Shown: positions 1 to 9,780 of the stretch, piece by piece | Layout: the number at the start of each line of letters is the position of its first letter | How positions within the stretch are numbered: the first letter of the stretch is position 1 | Assembly: GCA_963383645.1 (NCBI GenBank) | Contig: OY726561.1 | Location: 135,239,404-135,303,403, forward strand | From: Muscardinus avellanarius | Taxonomy: Eukaryota; Chordata; Mammalia; Rodentia; Gliridae | Length of the DNA stretch: 64,000 nucleotides | Direction of reading: 5' to 3' | The notes under the pieces: model-generated | Databases searched by the model: none | What the model saw: only the letters and a program-made list of their open reading frames with translations | Told to the model about the DNA's origin: nothing | Made by a program: the position numbers and the translations under genes

Positions 1-227
1 GTTTTGTTTTTTGTTTTCGTTTTCAGGTTTTTTGTTTGTTTGTTTTTGTTGTTGGTTTTTTTTGTGTGTGTGTGGTACTGGGGCTCCTGGAACGCTTCTT
101 CCTCCGGGCTACACTCCCAGACACCTATTTTTTATATTTTTATTTGGAAACAGGGTCGAACCTGCGTGGTCCTCCTGTCTCCACCTCCCAAGTGCGGGGA
201 TTACAAGCGTGCGCCACCACGCCCGGC
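1..227 (-). mobile_element. B1-dID dimeric SINE with GT-rich tail
   Basis: Read on the minus strand, the element starts at 227 with the B1 head (GCCGGGCGTGGTGGCGCAC) and runs into the ID half near 73-135. A T- and GT-rich stretch (1-72) is the expanded A-rich 3' tail. The internal stretch that other copies carry between the two halves (CTCTTAAGCCAGCGTGGCTG) is missing here, so this copy has an internal deletion. Confidence 0.85.
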
Positions 228-834
228 TCCTCCCCAGTTTTAAGGCCTGTATTTGTTCAGAAGCCCAGGAGTCTCGATTGCAGGGACGATTGGGTTCTTT
301 CAAATAGTTCCCTGCAACACTACCTCCATGTAATTTTTTTGCATCTTCTTCAAATGCATCTGAAGCTATTTACTGGGATGATTGTAAACAGGAGGATAAT
401 ATACAGAATTGGGGGAATTAGCATTAATCCTTAAGGCTCCAAAACGCCACAGCGGTCCACTGACAGAGTGAGGCTCATGGAGCTTTGGAGACAATTCGGC
501 TCGATGCTATTTCATAGTAATCCCCATGCATCTACTGATCCTCACTGTGCTTATTTTCTAAGTTTTTTAATGCATAATTAGAATAGATATACGCAGCAAC
601 TAGTAGAACCCCTATGTTTTCTCTTTGACCTAAGAAATAGGGTTCTTATAGTCATAAAGTCCTAGGATATGCTTCAGTAGCTTGCTCTCTGTCGTAGGGT
701 AGTAAAGCCAAAAGGCAAAACCACATCCTCAGAGGAAACTGCAGAGATTAAATCCCTGCAAGATACCCACATCTCGTTTACTTTAATCTCCTGGTTTGCA
801 TGGGAGGTGAATAAATGTGGATTATTATTCACTT
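228..834. other. Unassigned non-coding sequence
   Basis: AT-rich single-copy-looking DNA. I see no long open frame, RNA gene or repeat I can name. Its right end leads into ERVL-like sequence, so part of it could be decayed retroviral DNA. Confidence 0.4.
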
Positions 835-1365
835 AATCAGAGGCTAATGCCAGTGATAGCTGCTATACCAGATGTGGAATCTTTACTGGAAAAATGGACA
901 CAATCCCTGGAAACTGATAGACAGCTGTTTGTATTGTAAATGCTCTTAGCACTGCATCAAATACCACAAGAAGTTCTCTTCTTTCATCTGGCAAGGGCCA
1001 CAGTATACCTTTATCATTGCCTTTAGGCTATGCCAACCCTCCTCCCTCTGCAGAATTGTTAATCATGACAATCCACAGAACATTACCCTGGTAACTGCTG
1101 ATCCTGAAAATACCAAGTTCCTTGGAAGCATTAGTAATGACATTAGTGCCAGAGAATTAGAGACACATTCCACTGGAATTCAGGAGCTTATGACTTCAGC
1201 GACAAGTCCAGGGGTTCCGGGGATCTACACCCTATGAGATATGAAATACAGGATCATATTGGATATGCCCCTCAACGTGAAAGACAAGCTCCCTCACCAG
1301 GCGCTCACCTATCACTGAGAAAATGAATAAAACATTCTGGGGATCGCTTTAAATTTGAGAAATAA
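835..1365 (+). pseudogene. Decayed ERVL pol fragment, 5' part (reverse transcriptase region)
   Basis: The sequence resembles the reverse-transcriptase part of ERVL pol. The recognisable stretch around 985-1020 corresponds to the family's WQGQQYTFT segment, followed by a decayed version of the region after it. Stop codons and frame breaks are frequent, so nothing here can be expressed as a protein. The fragment is cut at 1381 by the L1-derived element and seems to resume at 4165. The host is mammalian and the copy is old. Assignment rests on remembered family consensus; boundaries are approximate. Confidence 0.65.
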
Positions 1366-1381
1366 CACATACTACATTTAA
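1366..1381. repeat. Target-site duplication, left copy (element copy 1)
   Basis: CACATACTACATTTAA here is repeated exactly at 4149-4164. A 16-bp perfect direct repeat next to a poly(T) is the signature of L1-type target-primed reverse transcription. It also implies a fairly recent insertion. Confidence 0.93.
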
Positions 1382-1397
1382 TTTTTTTTAATTTTAT

Positions 1398-1403
1398 TTT
1401 ATT
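1398..1403 (-). terminator. L1 3'UTR polyadenylation signal (AATAAA), copy 1
   Basis: On the minus strand, GTGCACCAATAAAAT lies just before the poly(A). The same block ends copy 2 (62094) and the L1 3' ends at 28.57 and 38.43 kb. Confidence 0.75.
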
Positions 1404-1740
1404 GGTGCACTGTATTCATACATCATAGTAGGATACATACTTTTGTAGACATACATGCACACATCGCCCAGTCAGCCCCCACCCGATCCCCACCCTATTC
1501 CCTCCCCATCCCTCCCTCCCATGCTTGGCTTAGTGGTTGACATCTAGTATTATAGCAATTTATCCAAAATTAGAAATGATAATCTCACATAACAGTTTCA
1601 TTTGTCTGATACCAAGCTTTTGATGACTTAAAGATAACATTTCAATATTTCTTTTTGCTTTCTTTCTTACCAGAGAATATTTTTTTCTTTTTTTTAGGTG
1701 AAACTATCATATATTTATTTTTCAGAAAAAAATCTATCCT

Positions 1741-2412
1741 GATATGGAATATGGACTCTAGATACCCAAAACAATCTCGAAGCAAAAACAAAGCTAGAAG
1801 ATGTATATTTTCTGATTTCAAACCATATAAAGCTACAATAATTGAAACAGTGTAGTACTGTTCTAAAGGCAGATATATAGACCATTGGAGTTAAATACAA
1901 GCCTAGAGCTAACTTCTTCCCTATATTGTCAAGTTATTTTTGACAAGGTTTCCACGAACATTTGGTGGTGGAAATAATAATCTTTTAACTAAATATTGTT
2001 GAAAAATAATAATTACATGGAAAAGAATAAAATTGGACCCTTACCTAATCCCACATACAAGTATTAACTCAAAATAGATAAAAAACCTAAATATAAATCT
2101 TAAGACTATAAGCTTTTAGGAGAAAATCTGGGTCATAAAACCTCACAACATTGAAATTGGCAGTGATTTCTTGGATATGATTTCAATGGCACAAGCAACA
2201 GAAGAATATACAAGCTCCCTAAAAAATAAAAGAAAATATTGTATATCCAAAGACAATGTAAACAGAGTTAAAAGTTACTAATAGAATTGGATAAAATATT
2301 TCCAAATGCTATATCTGAAGGTATATTAATATTCCAACTAGAAATCCTAAAAATTAACAACAATAAAGGCAAACAATACAATTTAGAGATAGGTAAAAGA
2401 CTAACATAAATA
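1741..2412 (+). pseudogene. Inverted L1 ORF2 3' fragment inside copy 1
   Basis: Read on the plus strand, opposite to its host element, this matches the region of L1 ORF2 downstream of the reverse-transcriptase core. Landmarks are the stretch that in other L1s reads GACTTCAAACTATACTACAA (here near 1815-1840), the segment around TTGGACCCTTACCT (2034-2047), and the AGGTAAAAGACTAACA block (2391-2406) that corresponds to the usual GGCAAAGGAYCTGAACAGAC. It has stops in every frame and encodes no protein. The same fragment with the same ends is inverted in copy 2. Confidence 0.82.
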
Positions 2413-2436
2413 ATGGATCTCCACAGATAACCAATC

Positions 2437-3354
2437 TTAGTTGTCTGTTGGATGGAAACTCTTGTTTCTCTGGTTCTGGTGAGTGTTACCTATTTCTTCT
2501 TTGTAGTTAATCTCTTTGAGTATTTTCTCTAGCGCTGGTTTTGAAGACATAAATTCCTTCAGTTTCTGTTTGTCATGGAAGCTTCTTATTTCTCCATCTA
2601 GTTTGATAGAAAGTTTTGCTGGATAGGAAATTTTTGGCTGGAAGTTGTTTTCTTTCAGAGTTTGGAATATGTTACTCCAAGCCCTTCTGGCTCTCATGAC
2701 TTGGTTTGGGAAGTCTGGAGTGATTCTAATTGGTTTGCCTCTGAATGTCACTTGGCCCTTTGTTTTTGTTGCCTTTAAGATTCTCTGCTTGGCTTCCACA
2801 TTGGTCATTTTGACAATTATGTGGCGTGGGGATCCTCTTCTCGGATCCTGTCTAAAGGGAGTTCTATAAGTTTCCTGGATCTGTGTATCAACCTCTTGCT
2901 CTATATTTGGAAAATTTTCTGCTATTCCTTCCTTGAAGAGATTGTTGATCCCTTTGGTATCACTTTCTTTTCCCTCCTCTATTCCAATTATTCTTAGGTT
3001 AGCTCTCTTAAGATGGGCCCATATTTCTTCAATGTCAGATTCCTGCTGTTGGATATCTTTTTCTAGATTAGAAACTATGCATTCATTTTTGGATTGCTCA
3101 TCTTCTAAGAGCGAGATTCTTTTCTCCATGTGGTCTAATCGGTTGTTTGTGCTTTGAATTGAGGCCTTTACTTCATTAATTGCATCCTTTATCTCTTTTT
3201 GGCTCTCTCTGAGTTCTTTTCGAAGCACCTCTATTATTTCTACAGTTATGTTCCTGATTTGATCTTCTATAAATCTCTGATTTTCTGTTTTATCAGGTTC
3301 TGATGTTGTGGGGTTGTGCACATTCATTGCTCCAGAGTTATTCCTCTTTCCCAT
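2437..3354 (-). CDS. LINE-1 ORF1 protein (nucleic-acid chaperone), intact, copy 1
   Basis: L1 ORF1p is a trimeric RNA-binding protein that coats L1 RNA in cytoplasmic particles and acts as a nucleic-acid chaperone during target-primed reverse transcription. I start at the MGKRNN methionine because L1 ORF1p typically begins MGK; the frame is open 15 codons further upstream but begins there with GTG and has no ATG. Length is 305 codons, within the usual mammalian range (human 338). In order: a charged N-terminal tail; a long heptad-rich coiled coil (about residues 25-115); an RRM domain starting near NLRIIGIEEG; and a C-terminal domain with RHIIVKMTNVEAKQRIL, RRAW and YPAKLS motifs. No stop or frameshift. 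No ORF2 follows; an inverted ORF2 fragment takes its place. Whether it is transcribed cannot be seen. Confidence 0.93.
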   Translation of the reverse strand: MGKRNNSGAMNVHNPTTSEPDKTENQRFIEDQIRNITVEIIEVLRKELRESQKEIKDAINEVKASIQSTNNRLDHMEKRISLLEDEQSKNECIVSNLEKDIQQQESDIEEIWAHLKRANLRIIGIEEGKESDTKGINNLFKEGIAENFPNIEQEVDTQIQETYRTPFRQDPRRGSPRHIIVKMTNVEAKQRILKATKTKGQVTFRGKPIRITPDFPNQVMRARRAWSNIFQTLKENNFQPKISYPAKLSIKLDGEIRSFHDKQKLKEFMSSKPALEKILKEINYKEEIGNTHQNQRNKSFHPTDN

Positions 3355-4148
3355 GATTTCGGAGGTTTGTGCCTTCTCTGGGTTCTTCCCTTGGGTCACT
3401 ATGGCTTCACTTAAGGTGCTCTGGATCTCGAGTCTGTATTATCTCAGAACCTACTAATCCTTTACTGGGTTGTATCACAGAGTCTCCGACCCAGGGAGTC
3501 GATAGAGGCTGCTTTAAACTATGGGGGGTGCCAGGTTGCACGCTCTCCTATGGTGTGATATCTCTGCCACCACTACTCCCTCACTGGGTCAAGTCCCAGG
3601 AGGCACAATACTGGGATTTCTCCTCTGTGGCCCGCAATTTGACTCACTGTTCTTGAGTACGTAGATGTAGCTGTACTGGACTCGGTGAATTCACTGCTGC
3701 TGCCGCCGCCGGTGGCAATATGGCGCCTCTGCCACGCCCTTGGCCATGAGGCTGGCGTATTTTTTCTTCTCTGGTTTTGATTTCCACTCTGAATCCCTGC
3801 AGCATGTGCTGAGCTCAGCCACTGGGAGCTTTAAATGCTGTCTGCGCCGAAAGATCCCGCCTGGCTGTTCCGCGTCGGCTCACCTCGGCTTGCTGTAGCC
3901 TTCCGCTGAGTTCACCGCTGCCGCCGGCAGTATGGCGCTGCTGCCGCGTCCTCGGGCGCGTGTGTCTCCTCTGTGGCCCTGAGCTCTGTTCTCAGTCCGC
4001 TTTCTCTCTGGAGACTGGTGGTTTTTTTGTTTTTCTGGTGTTGGTGTTTTCTGGCTATGAAAGGCGCTCTTTTTGTGGTAATGGAGATTGGTTGTTAGCG
4101 GGACTCTTAAGCCCCGCTTTTCTCGGTCGCCATCTTCCCGGAAGTCCC
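3355..4148 (-). promoter_or_regulatory. L1-type 5'UTR / internal promoter, copy 1
   Basis: A GC-rich leader of about 0.79 kb precedes ORF1. Its first bases, read on the minus strand, combine an ETS-like CTTCCGG and a YY1-like AAGATGGCG (4129-4137). This recalls human L1, where a YY1 site near +13 sets the transcription start. Repeated GCCGCCGGC/CAGCAGC blocks follow. The leader is nearly the same length as that of copy 2. Promoter activity is inferred. Confidence 0.65.
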
Positions 4149-4164
4149 CACATACTACATTTAA
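4149..4164. repeat. Target-site duplication, right copy (element copy 1)
   Basis: Exact repeat of 1366-1381, marking the 5' end of the inserted element. Confidence 0.93.
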
Positions 4165-4800
4165 ATGTGATGTTTAGCTCCTTGTCAAGGAAAACCAAAA
4201 TTTGGGGGTGGTTTCAGATAAAGAGAAGGCTTTGTAGGAATGTTAAATTCCAGAGAAAGGGGCTCTGTCTCTTGGCTCCTATGACCTAGTAGGTCCAACA
4301 TCCCATAAATCTTCTGGAGGTTCTTGTATCTTCTAGCAAGAATCACAATGGAAACCTTAGGATCTTGGAGAAACTTATTTCTCTTCTACAGGTAACTGTT
4401 CTTTATTGGAAAAATAGAAATGTTATTGGTGATGCTCATCGTGAGAGTATTTTAGGACCCTGCAAGCCATAAGGTTAGGCATGCATGAAAGCAATCCATT
4501 ATAAAGTGAAAATAATGACATAAATGACCCAGCACCAGCAGGCAGGTCCTGTGGGCCCAAATCAGCTGCATTCACAGGTGACTCACACTTCTATAGCACA
4601 TAGTCTAGTTGCATTGCCTCCTCTGCCTCTACTCATGCATAAAGATGGCATCATGGGAAATTCCCTAACAATAATGACCCACCCCCCAGGATAAAACAAC
4701 AACACTGGCATTTAGCTTACAGACAATTTTGGATGCTATGCTGGCACCCACTGGAAATAAAGTGTATAATTTTTCTATCCAGATAGTTTATGTTGCTGCT
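4165..4800 (+). pseudogene. Decayed ERVL pol fragment, 3' part (RT end / RNase H region)
   Basis: Continues the ERVL similarity interrupted at 1365. Stretches around 4265-4310 and 4335-4410 resemble the connection region after the reverse transcriptase, and 4700-4760 resembles the RNase H segment. Multiple stops and small deletions make it non-functional. Right boundary uncertain. Confidence 0.6.
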
Positions 4801-6070
4801 CTGACAAGATATTCTAGATCTTGTCCCCCCTCCCCACTGTGGCCCCTTTTGTTTATAAGTAGTCCTGGTCCTTTGCCATTCCTTTTTCCCTTTACCATCC
4901 TTAGCAGGTGCTTCCAATATTGTATAGTGGCAAGATGGTTACTGCGCTTCCAGACACCATTAATACAGGAAGAAACGACAAAGGAAATGCCAGTTGGTTT
5001 TCCCATTAATCAACTTTTACTCAAACCTCATTGGCCATGACTGTGTAAGCAGAGCATCTGTAGCTTCAAGGGAGAAAGGAAATGGTTTAATTCCTCATCT
5101 TCTGGGGAAAAAAAGAATCAAAGGATAAGGGGGTTAAGAATGGCTGTTGTGTCCATCAACCACCAGTGTCAGCTGCAGGCAGAACTAGTGGTCAGTTCTT
5201 CGCAATGACCAAAACTGCTATGTGGAGCCCCTCCCAGGAATGCTAGACCGTCTTCAGAAGATGGTCACTGGCCATCTTTTTCTGCTTCAGCCAGCAAATA
5301 CAAATTCCAATCATCTAAAAATATCAGGACAGGTCCAAAGCTCAGACTTTTTTTTTTTAAATAATGGTGATTTTGTGAAAATGAAGGGCATTTTTTTTTC
5401 TGTCTGGTTCTTGCATATAAATTCTTTGAAAGAGAATGAAGCAACTTGGGTCAATAATGAGGTTGTACAACTTGGGCCAAGTTTGATTTCTGTCTGTGGT
5501 ATAAACAGTGGATGACAAGATCAATACATACTCCCATGTCTTGGGTTATCTTTACTTGTGTTTCCAATTAAGGGAAAATGGACCTCGCCAGAATATGCTT
5601 TTAGATTGAGGTGGCTAGGCCTGTAGCTTATCTAAAAGAAAGTCCTAGGGTATATTCAATTGGCTGATATGATTTCAGAGAAGTGGGAATTGCCTTTTTC
5701 AGGTTCATTAAAAAGACTTAGGGAACCATACCTGCCCAATTATCTGGGATAAAGTGTTTTGCAAGGGCCAGGGCCTGTAACCAAGGGAAAGTTTAAGGGA
5801 ATCCTAGAACCAGAATTCATCCAAAAAGGCTTCTTTGGCTTCAGGCAGTAAATTAGATATTGTATCATCACTGGGGAAATTCTGAATTCAATTTGACATG
5901 AGTGGGTGTTACATCACTGCAGATCTAAGAGCCACCTCTCACTCAGACATCCTACATAACCATCCTTCGCAGGCCTGGCTTTAGGCCACTTTTGCTGTGT
6001 ATAAATATTTGTGGCAATCTCTTAGTAGGATTTTAGGAATTGAAGAATAAAATACACATACAAAGGCACA
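4801..6070. other. Unassigned; possibly further ERVL-derived sequence
   Basis: No gene or named repeat is recognisable. Short open frames have no family features. It might be the decayed 3' part of the same provirus, but I cannot show that. Confidence 0.35.
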
Positions 6071-6565
6071 CAGATCATACGTGTCTAGTTTGGTGAATTT
6101 TCATGACCTGGACGTATGCATGTCCCCTGCACCTAGGTCAAGAGCAGAACATTACCAGCATCCCAGATACCCTCTGGGCTCCCCGCTTCCTATTAACACT
6201 CCGCCTTCCAAGAGTGACCGCCATTTTGACGTATAACAGCATAGATGTAATTCACTTGCTTTCAAAATGTATATGAAAAGAATCATCGGGCATGCAGTCC
6301 TTTGTGCCTGGCTTCTTTCACTCAGATTATGATGATGGGATTCATCCATGTCGGTGCATGTAGTAGTGACTCATTCATTCCTATCGATGTACAACATGCC
6401 ATTGTGTGAATACAACATCATGGCTGGGTCTGTTCTTCTGCTAATGGTCATCTAGGTCATTGCACATTTGAGGCTAGCATGCACCTTGTGGCTATGAACG
6501 GTCTTGCATCTGACTTTTGGTGATGGATAATGTGTCATTTCTGTTGAATGAAACTGCTACGTCAG
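6071..6565 (-). mobile_element. Old L1M 3' end fragment
   Basis: On the plus strand it reads as the antisense of an L1M 3' end. Landmarks are GAGCAGAACATTACCAGCA (6142), GTGCCTGGCTTCTTTCACTC (6304) and the ATTCATCCATGT block (6341). Many small differences from the consensus indicate an old insertion. Confidence 0.72.
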
Positions 6566-7587
6566 GAAGTATGCATATCTTCAGCTTCAGTAGATGTAGT
6601 CCACTCCTTACCCAGAATTTTACCCTCAGCCCTGGAGGCTCCGGGCTGAGCTTTTCTCTGGAAGTGGTACAGCCTCTGGCTTTTGCAGAGAAAAAAATAA
6701 CTTGGGATAAAATGTATAATGAGTTCATAGCACCATCTCACAGGCTCCTCTGAAGAGCACATGTTGTTAATTTTCTCAAATTTTTATTATTTTTAGATGT
6801 TTCCTGGAAATTCTCATTTAACCAGCTCCTCTACTGATTATATTTGGGAACAGCACATGCCTACCATGTGCTGCTGCTCACTGCTAGATGTTAAATGTCT
6901 TTTACTCAAACTTCATGTAAGCGCATAAAGAAGGTTTGCTTCTTTTACTGATGATAAATACCCGTGTCCAGAAAGGGGAGTCGTTGAACAAGTACTGAGA
7001 CCCAATCTAGTTTTCTTCCAGGCATCCAACCTTGCTTCCCAACTTATTCTGAGACCTGGCCTGAACAAAACTGGCATTTACCAAAAGCTGAAAGATGCAT
7101 CACAAGACATTTCTCCCAACTTGCTGGTCTCTGTCACAAGAGACGGTGTGAAGAGACCTGATGACACTGTTGGTAGAAAGTTGGAGCTTTGAGGATGCTT
7201 GAAAATCTGCAAAGTAACTGCAGGGGAGTAAGTAAGAGAAGGGTCTGGAAAGTTGGTGATGCAGATCAAGCTTTGCTGAGGAAGTGAGACCACGCTTGTG
7301 CCGTTGCCTGTGCCAGGTCCTGGGTCGGCATGATGTCCTGGGCACTCAGGCATCCACTTGTTCAGTAAATGCTTCGAGTGATTTTCATGTCAAGGTGGTA
7401 GGCGCTCAGGATGCAGAGATGTGACCAACCTGGAGGAGCTCACAGTATTGGAGAAAGCAGGTGGTTAAACAAATCATCACACAGACTTGCTAAGGTGCGT
7501 TAATAGGAATAGGAGACAGGTAGGGCACAAAGAAATAACCGGTTCTCTTAAGATGGGCCAGGGCGTGGTTAAGAAGGATCGACAGAG

Positions 7588-7590
<3 letters not shown>
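6566..7590. other. Non-coding; L2-like patches
   Basis: No gene is seen. 6895-7030 and 7345-7530 have the flavour of L2 3' ends (for example TTGTTCAGTAAATGCTTCG followed by an inventory of 'gcgctcaggatgcagagat' type), but divergence is high. Open frames at 7078-7353 overlap such patches and show no protein family. Confidence 0.4.

Positions 7591-7633
<43 letters not shown>
7591..7633. repeat. (TG)n microsatellite at a SINE tail
   Basis: About 21 uninterrupted TG units directly abutting the 3' (tail) end of the minus-strand SINE at 7634. Confidence 0.95.
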
Positions 7634-7635
<2 letters not shown>

Positions 7636-7827
7636 TTTCTAGGGTATTGAACACAGGGGTATTCTACCTCCCAGCTATATTCCAAATCCTATTTTACTTT
7701 AAAACATAATCTCACTAAGTTGTAAAAGGCCTCACTAAGTTGCTGGGGCTGGTTACAAATCTGCAACCCTCTTGCCTCAGCCTCCCAAATGCTGGGAACT
7801 AAGAGGACAACTGATGTACCTGGTTTA
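7634..7827 (-). mobile_element. B1-dID SINE, old copy
   Basis: Contains the ID half (GGTATTGAACACAGGGGTATT) and B1 half (CTTGCCTCAGCCTCCCAAAT) in minus orientation, with several substitutions in the terminal B1 box. Confidence 0.8.
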
Positions 7828-9451
7828 GAGGAAAACGTTGGGGGGGGGTAGCGGAGGGAACAAGAGCCCAGTGTAAGGGAAAAATTAAACTATAGACTAG
7901 ATAAAGACAAGGTATGAAGACAGGGAGTCACCATGAGTTTTTAGCAAGTTCCTGGAGCGGCTCCTAACTGCTTCTGGCCAGCATGATTTCTGGAATGTAA
8001 CAGTAACTGTGGTAAGAGGCTGGGTTTGTGTGGGGATCAGGCCCTCTCCTGTGATATGGTGGGAATTTGATCTTGTTGGCCAGATCTGTTGTCCCCCAAG
8101 GGATCTGTTGGCCACAGACAGCTGTTGGTGACCGGCCAGGATAGCTGTTTACAAACTCCTTCAGGCTGAGCTGTGGAGCCTTATGAGTGTTTGCCCTCCA
8201 AAGGATAGTGCTCCCTGGAGACAGGTTCTCCTGTGCTGTGTCTTAGGGGATACATATTGTCGGTGAAGTGAGCTTTCACACTTTCAGCAAGGAGACGTGA
8301 TACTATCGGAGAAATAAAATGGCTGAGTCCTCCCAGGAGAGGCTGCTGTAGATGATGTGCTGAAAGGGTTTCCTGGGCAAAGCCACCCTTTTACCAAGTG
8401 TTCATCCAGGGATGCGTTATTTCTACTCAGTGGAAAGAGAGAATTACATCTTCCCTGAGACCTTATAGAATAGATGGAAGCTCTGTTCCTGAGCCCAGGG
8501 GAAAGATCCGCCTCTCTTCTGGGTTCCTACAATGCTTCAGAAACCTGCTATGTAAGAGAAGGCGGGAGAATGTGGGGGACAGATGCCCAGAGGAATTCCT
8601 TCTGGGTAGGGCTATGTGTCCCAAGAATCCCTATGTCTAGGGTCTCAGAGATGCAGACTTCCCCTCTAGATGGAGGGCTCCCTTAGTGCCAGGCAGCCCT
8701 GATTCCCAGTGTGTTCTATCACAGGAATGGAGGAAGGAGGTGTGCTAAAGAGAAAGATGACTCTGGCCTTAGGCTACATGATGTGTAGGCTCTCCTACAT
8801 GGATACCCATTTCTACTTCTGCTGCTAACAAATCCTAGGTCTTCTCAGGACTGGATACACGGTCCAAGTTAGACCATTCACATGTCCTATCCTGGGAATA
8901 ACAAGTGGGGGAAGAAAGTGAAAAGCTGGCATGTACCACCGGAGAAGATTGCCTCATTCCTACTGAGGCCGAGGTGCAGAGAGCAGCCTTGTCCCTGAAA
9001 TTCCGCATTCCACAGCCAACTTGTGCTGAGCCTCTCTGTGAGCTACTTCAGGAGGCTTCTGATTAATTATACACAGACTCCCCACACTTCTGGCTTTGTT
9101 ATCCCTCCCCCTGCTTACGTCAATCATAAAGGGTTTCTGTTGTTGCAGCAAAAATCTTAGCTGAGATAGAAAATTGGTTCCAGAAATTAGCTGTAGGCAG
9201 CAGGCCCTCGGGGTATGTGGGATTGGTCATGGCTCAAATAGAATCTGTAAGTACAGAGAGAAGGAGCAGCTGATCCAGTTACCTGTTGTGCTCACCTGAG
9301 ATGACACAGTCCAATTAGAGTGTAGCGCTGGAGATCAGTAGCTGCTGCCATAGAACACAAAAGGGAATGAGAGATGGGGATGACGGAGACTTCTGAGCGC
9401 ATCTGATAGCCTAAAGCAAGAGACCAGCATCAAAACTCTCTCCCGAGACTG
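7828..9451. other. Unassigned non-coding sequence
   Basis: About 1.6 kb without a recognisable repeat or gene. Open frames stay under 85 codons and lack family features. A run of nine or ten G at 7841-7849 is the only low-complexity feature. Confidence 0.4.
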
Positions 9452-9780
9452 AATGTATTAGTTAGCGTTTTTTTGCCGCTATGACCAAAATACCTGACAA
9501 GAACAACTTAGAGAAGGAAAGATTTGTTTGGTGCATGGTTTTAGAAGTTCAGTCTATAGTTGGCCAGCTCCAAGACAGTAACATCATGGTGGCAAGGCAT
9601 GGGTGGAGAAAAGTTACTCAACTCATGGTGACCACAAACAGGGAAAGAGAGAGAGAGGAAGTGGCTAGGGACAGTGGACCATGACTCACCTCCTCTGGCC
9701 AAACCCCACCTCTGAACCCTGCTGCTTTGCCAACACATGGGCATTTCTGGGGAGTCGTCTGTCATTGCAAATGGCCGTTG
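9452..9780 (-). mobile_element. MaLR-type LTR remnant
   Basis: The plus strand opens TGTATTAGTTAGC and reads through TGACCAAAATACCTGACAAG. In antisense this is the terminal part of a MaLR/ERVL-type LTR whose 3' end reads GCTAACTAATACA. The far end (ACACATGGGCATTTCTGGGG) matches the start of the same LTR family. A central part is missing relative to the family, so it is internally deleted. Confidence 0.62.

Larger units (their letters stand above)
1382..4148 (-). mobile_element. ORF2-less L1-derived element, copy 1 (5'UTR-ORF1-inverted ORF2 piece-3'UTR)
   Basis: A complete-looking retroelement of about 2.77 kb on the minus strand. Order in its own sense: 5'UTR (4148-3400), ORF1 (3354-2437), an inverted fragment of the 3' part of L1 ORF2 (about 2412-1741, readable on the plus strand), L1 3'UTR and poly(A) ending at 1382. 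Its 5' end begins with the same GGACTTCCGGGAAGATGG block as copy 2 at 59334. A 16-bp target duplication flanks it. There is no endonuclease or reverse-transcriptase domain, so mobilisation must have used another L1's ORF2 protein. It lies inside decayed ERVL pol sequence. The match with copy 2 extends through both rearrangement junctions. Confidence 0.9.

Noticed and set aside
1382..2412. Ordinary twin-priming inversion as the explanation for copies 1 and 2
   Set aside because: Twin priming inverts the 5' portion of an insertion; here 5'UTR and ORF1 are in sense, the inverted block is internal, and the same junctions recur in two separately inserted copies.
2645..3157. Open frames antisense to ORF1 (74 codons each), repeated antisense to copy 2
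   Set aside because: They mirror the conserved ORF1 sequence on the opposite strand and have no independent features.
2437..3399. 320-codon version of ORF1 starting at 3399 (and 60082 in copy 2)
   Set aside because: That position is GTG, with no ATG in frame upstream. The MGK methionine 15 codons further in fits known L1 ORF1p starts, so I used 305 codons.
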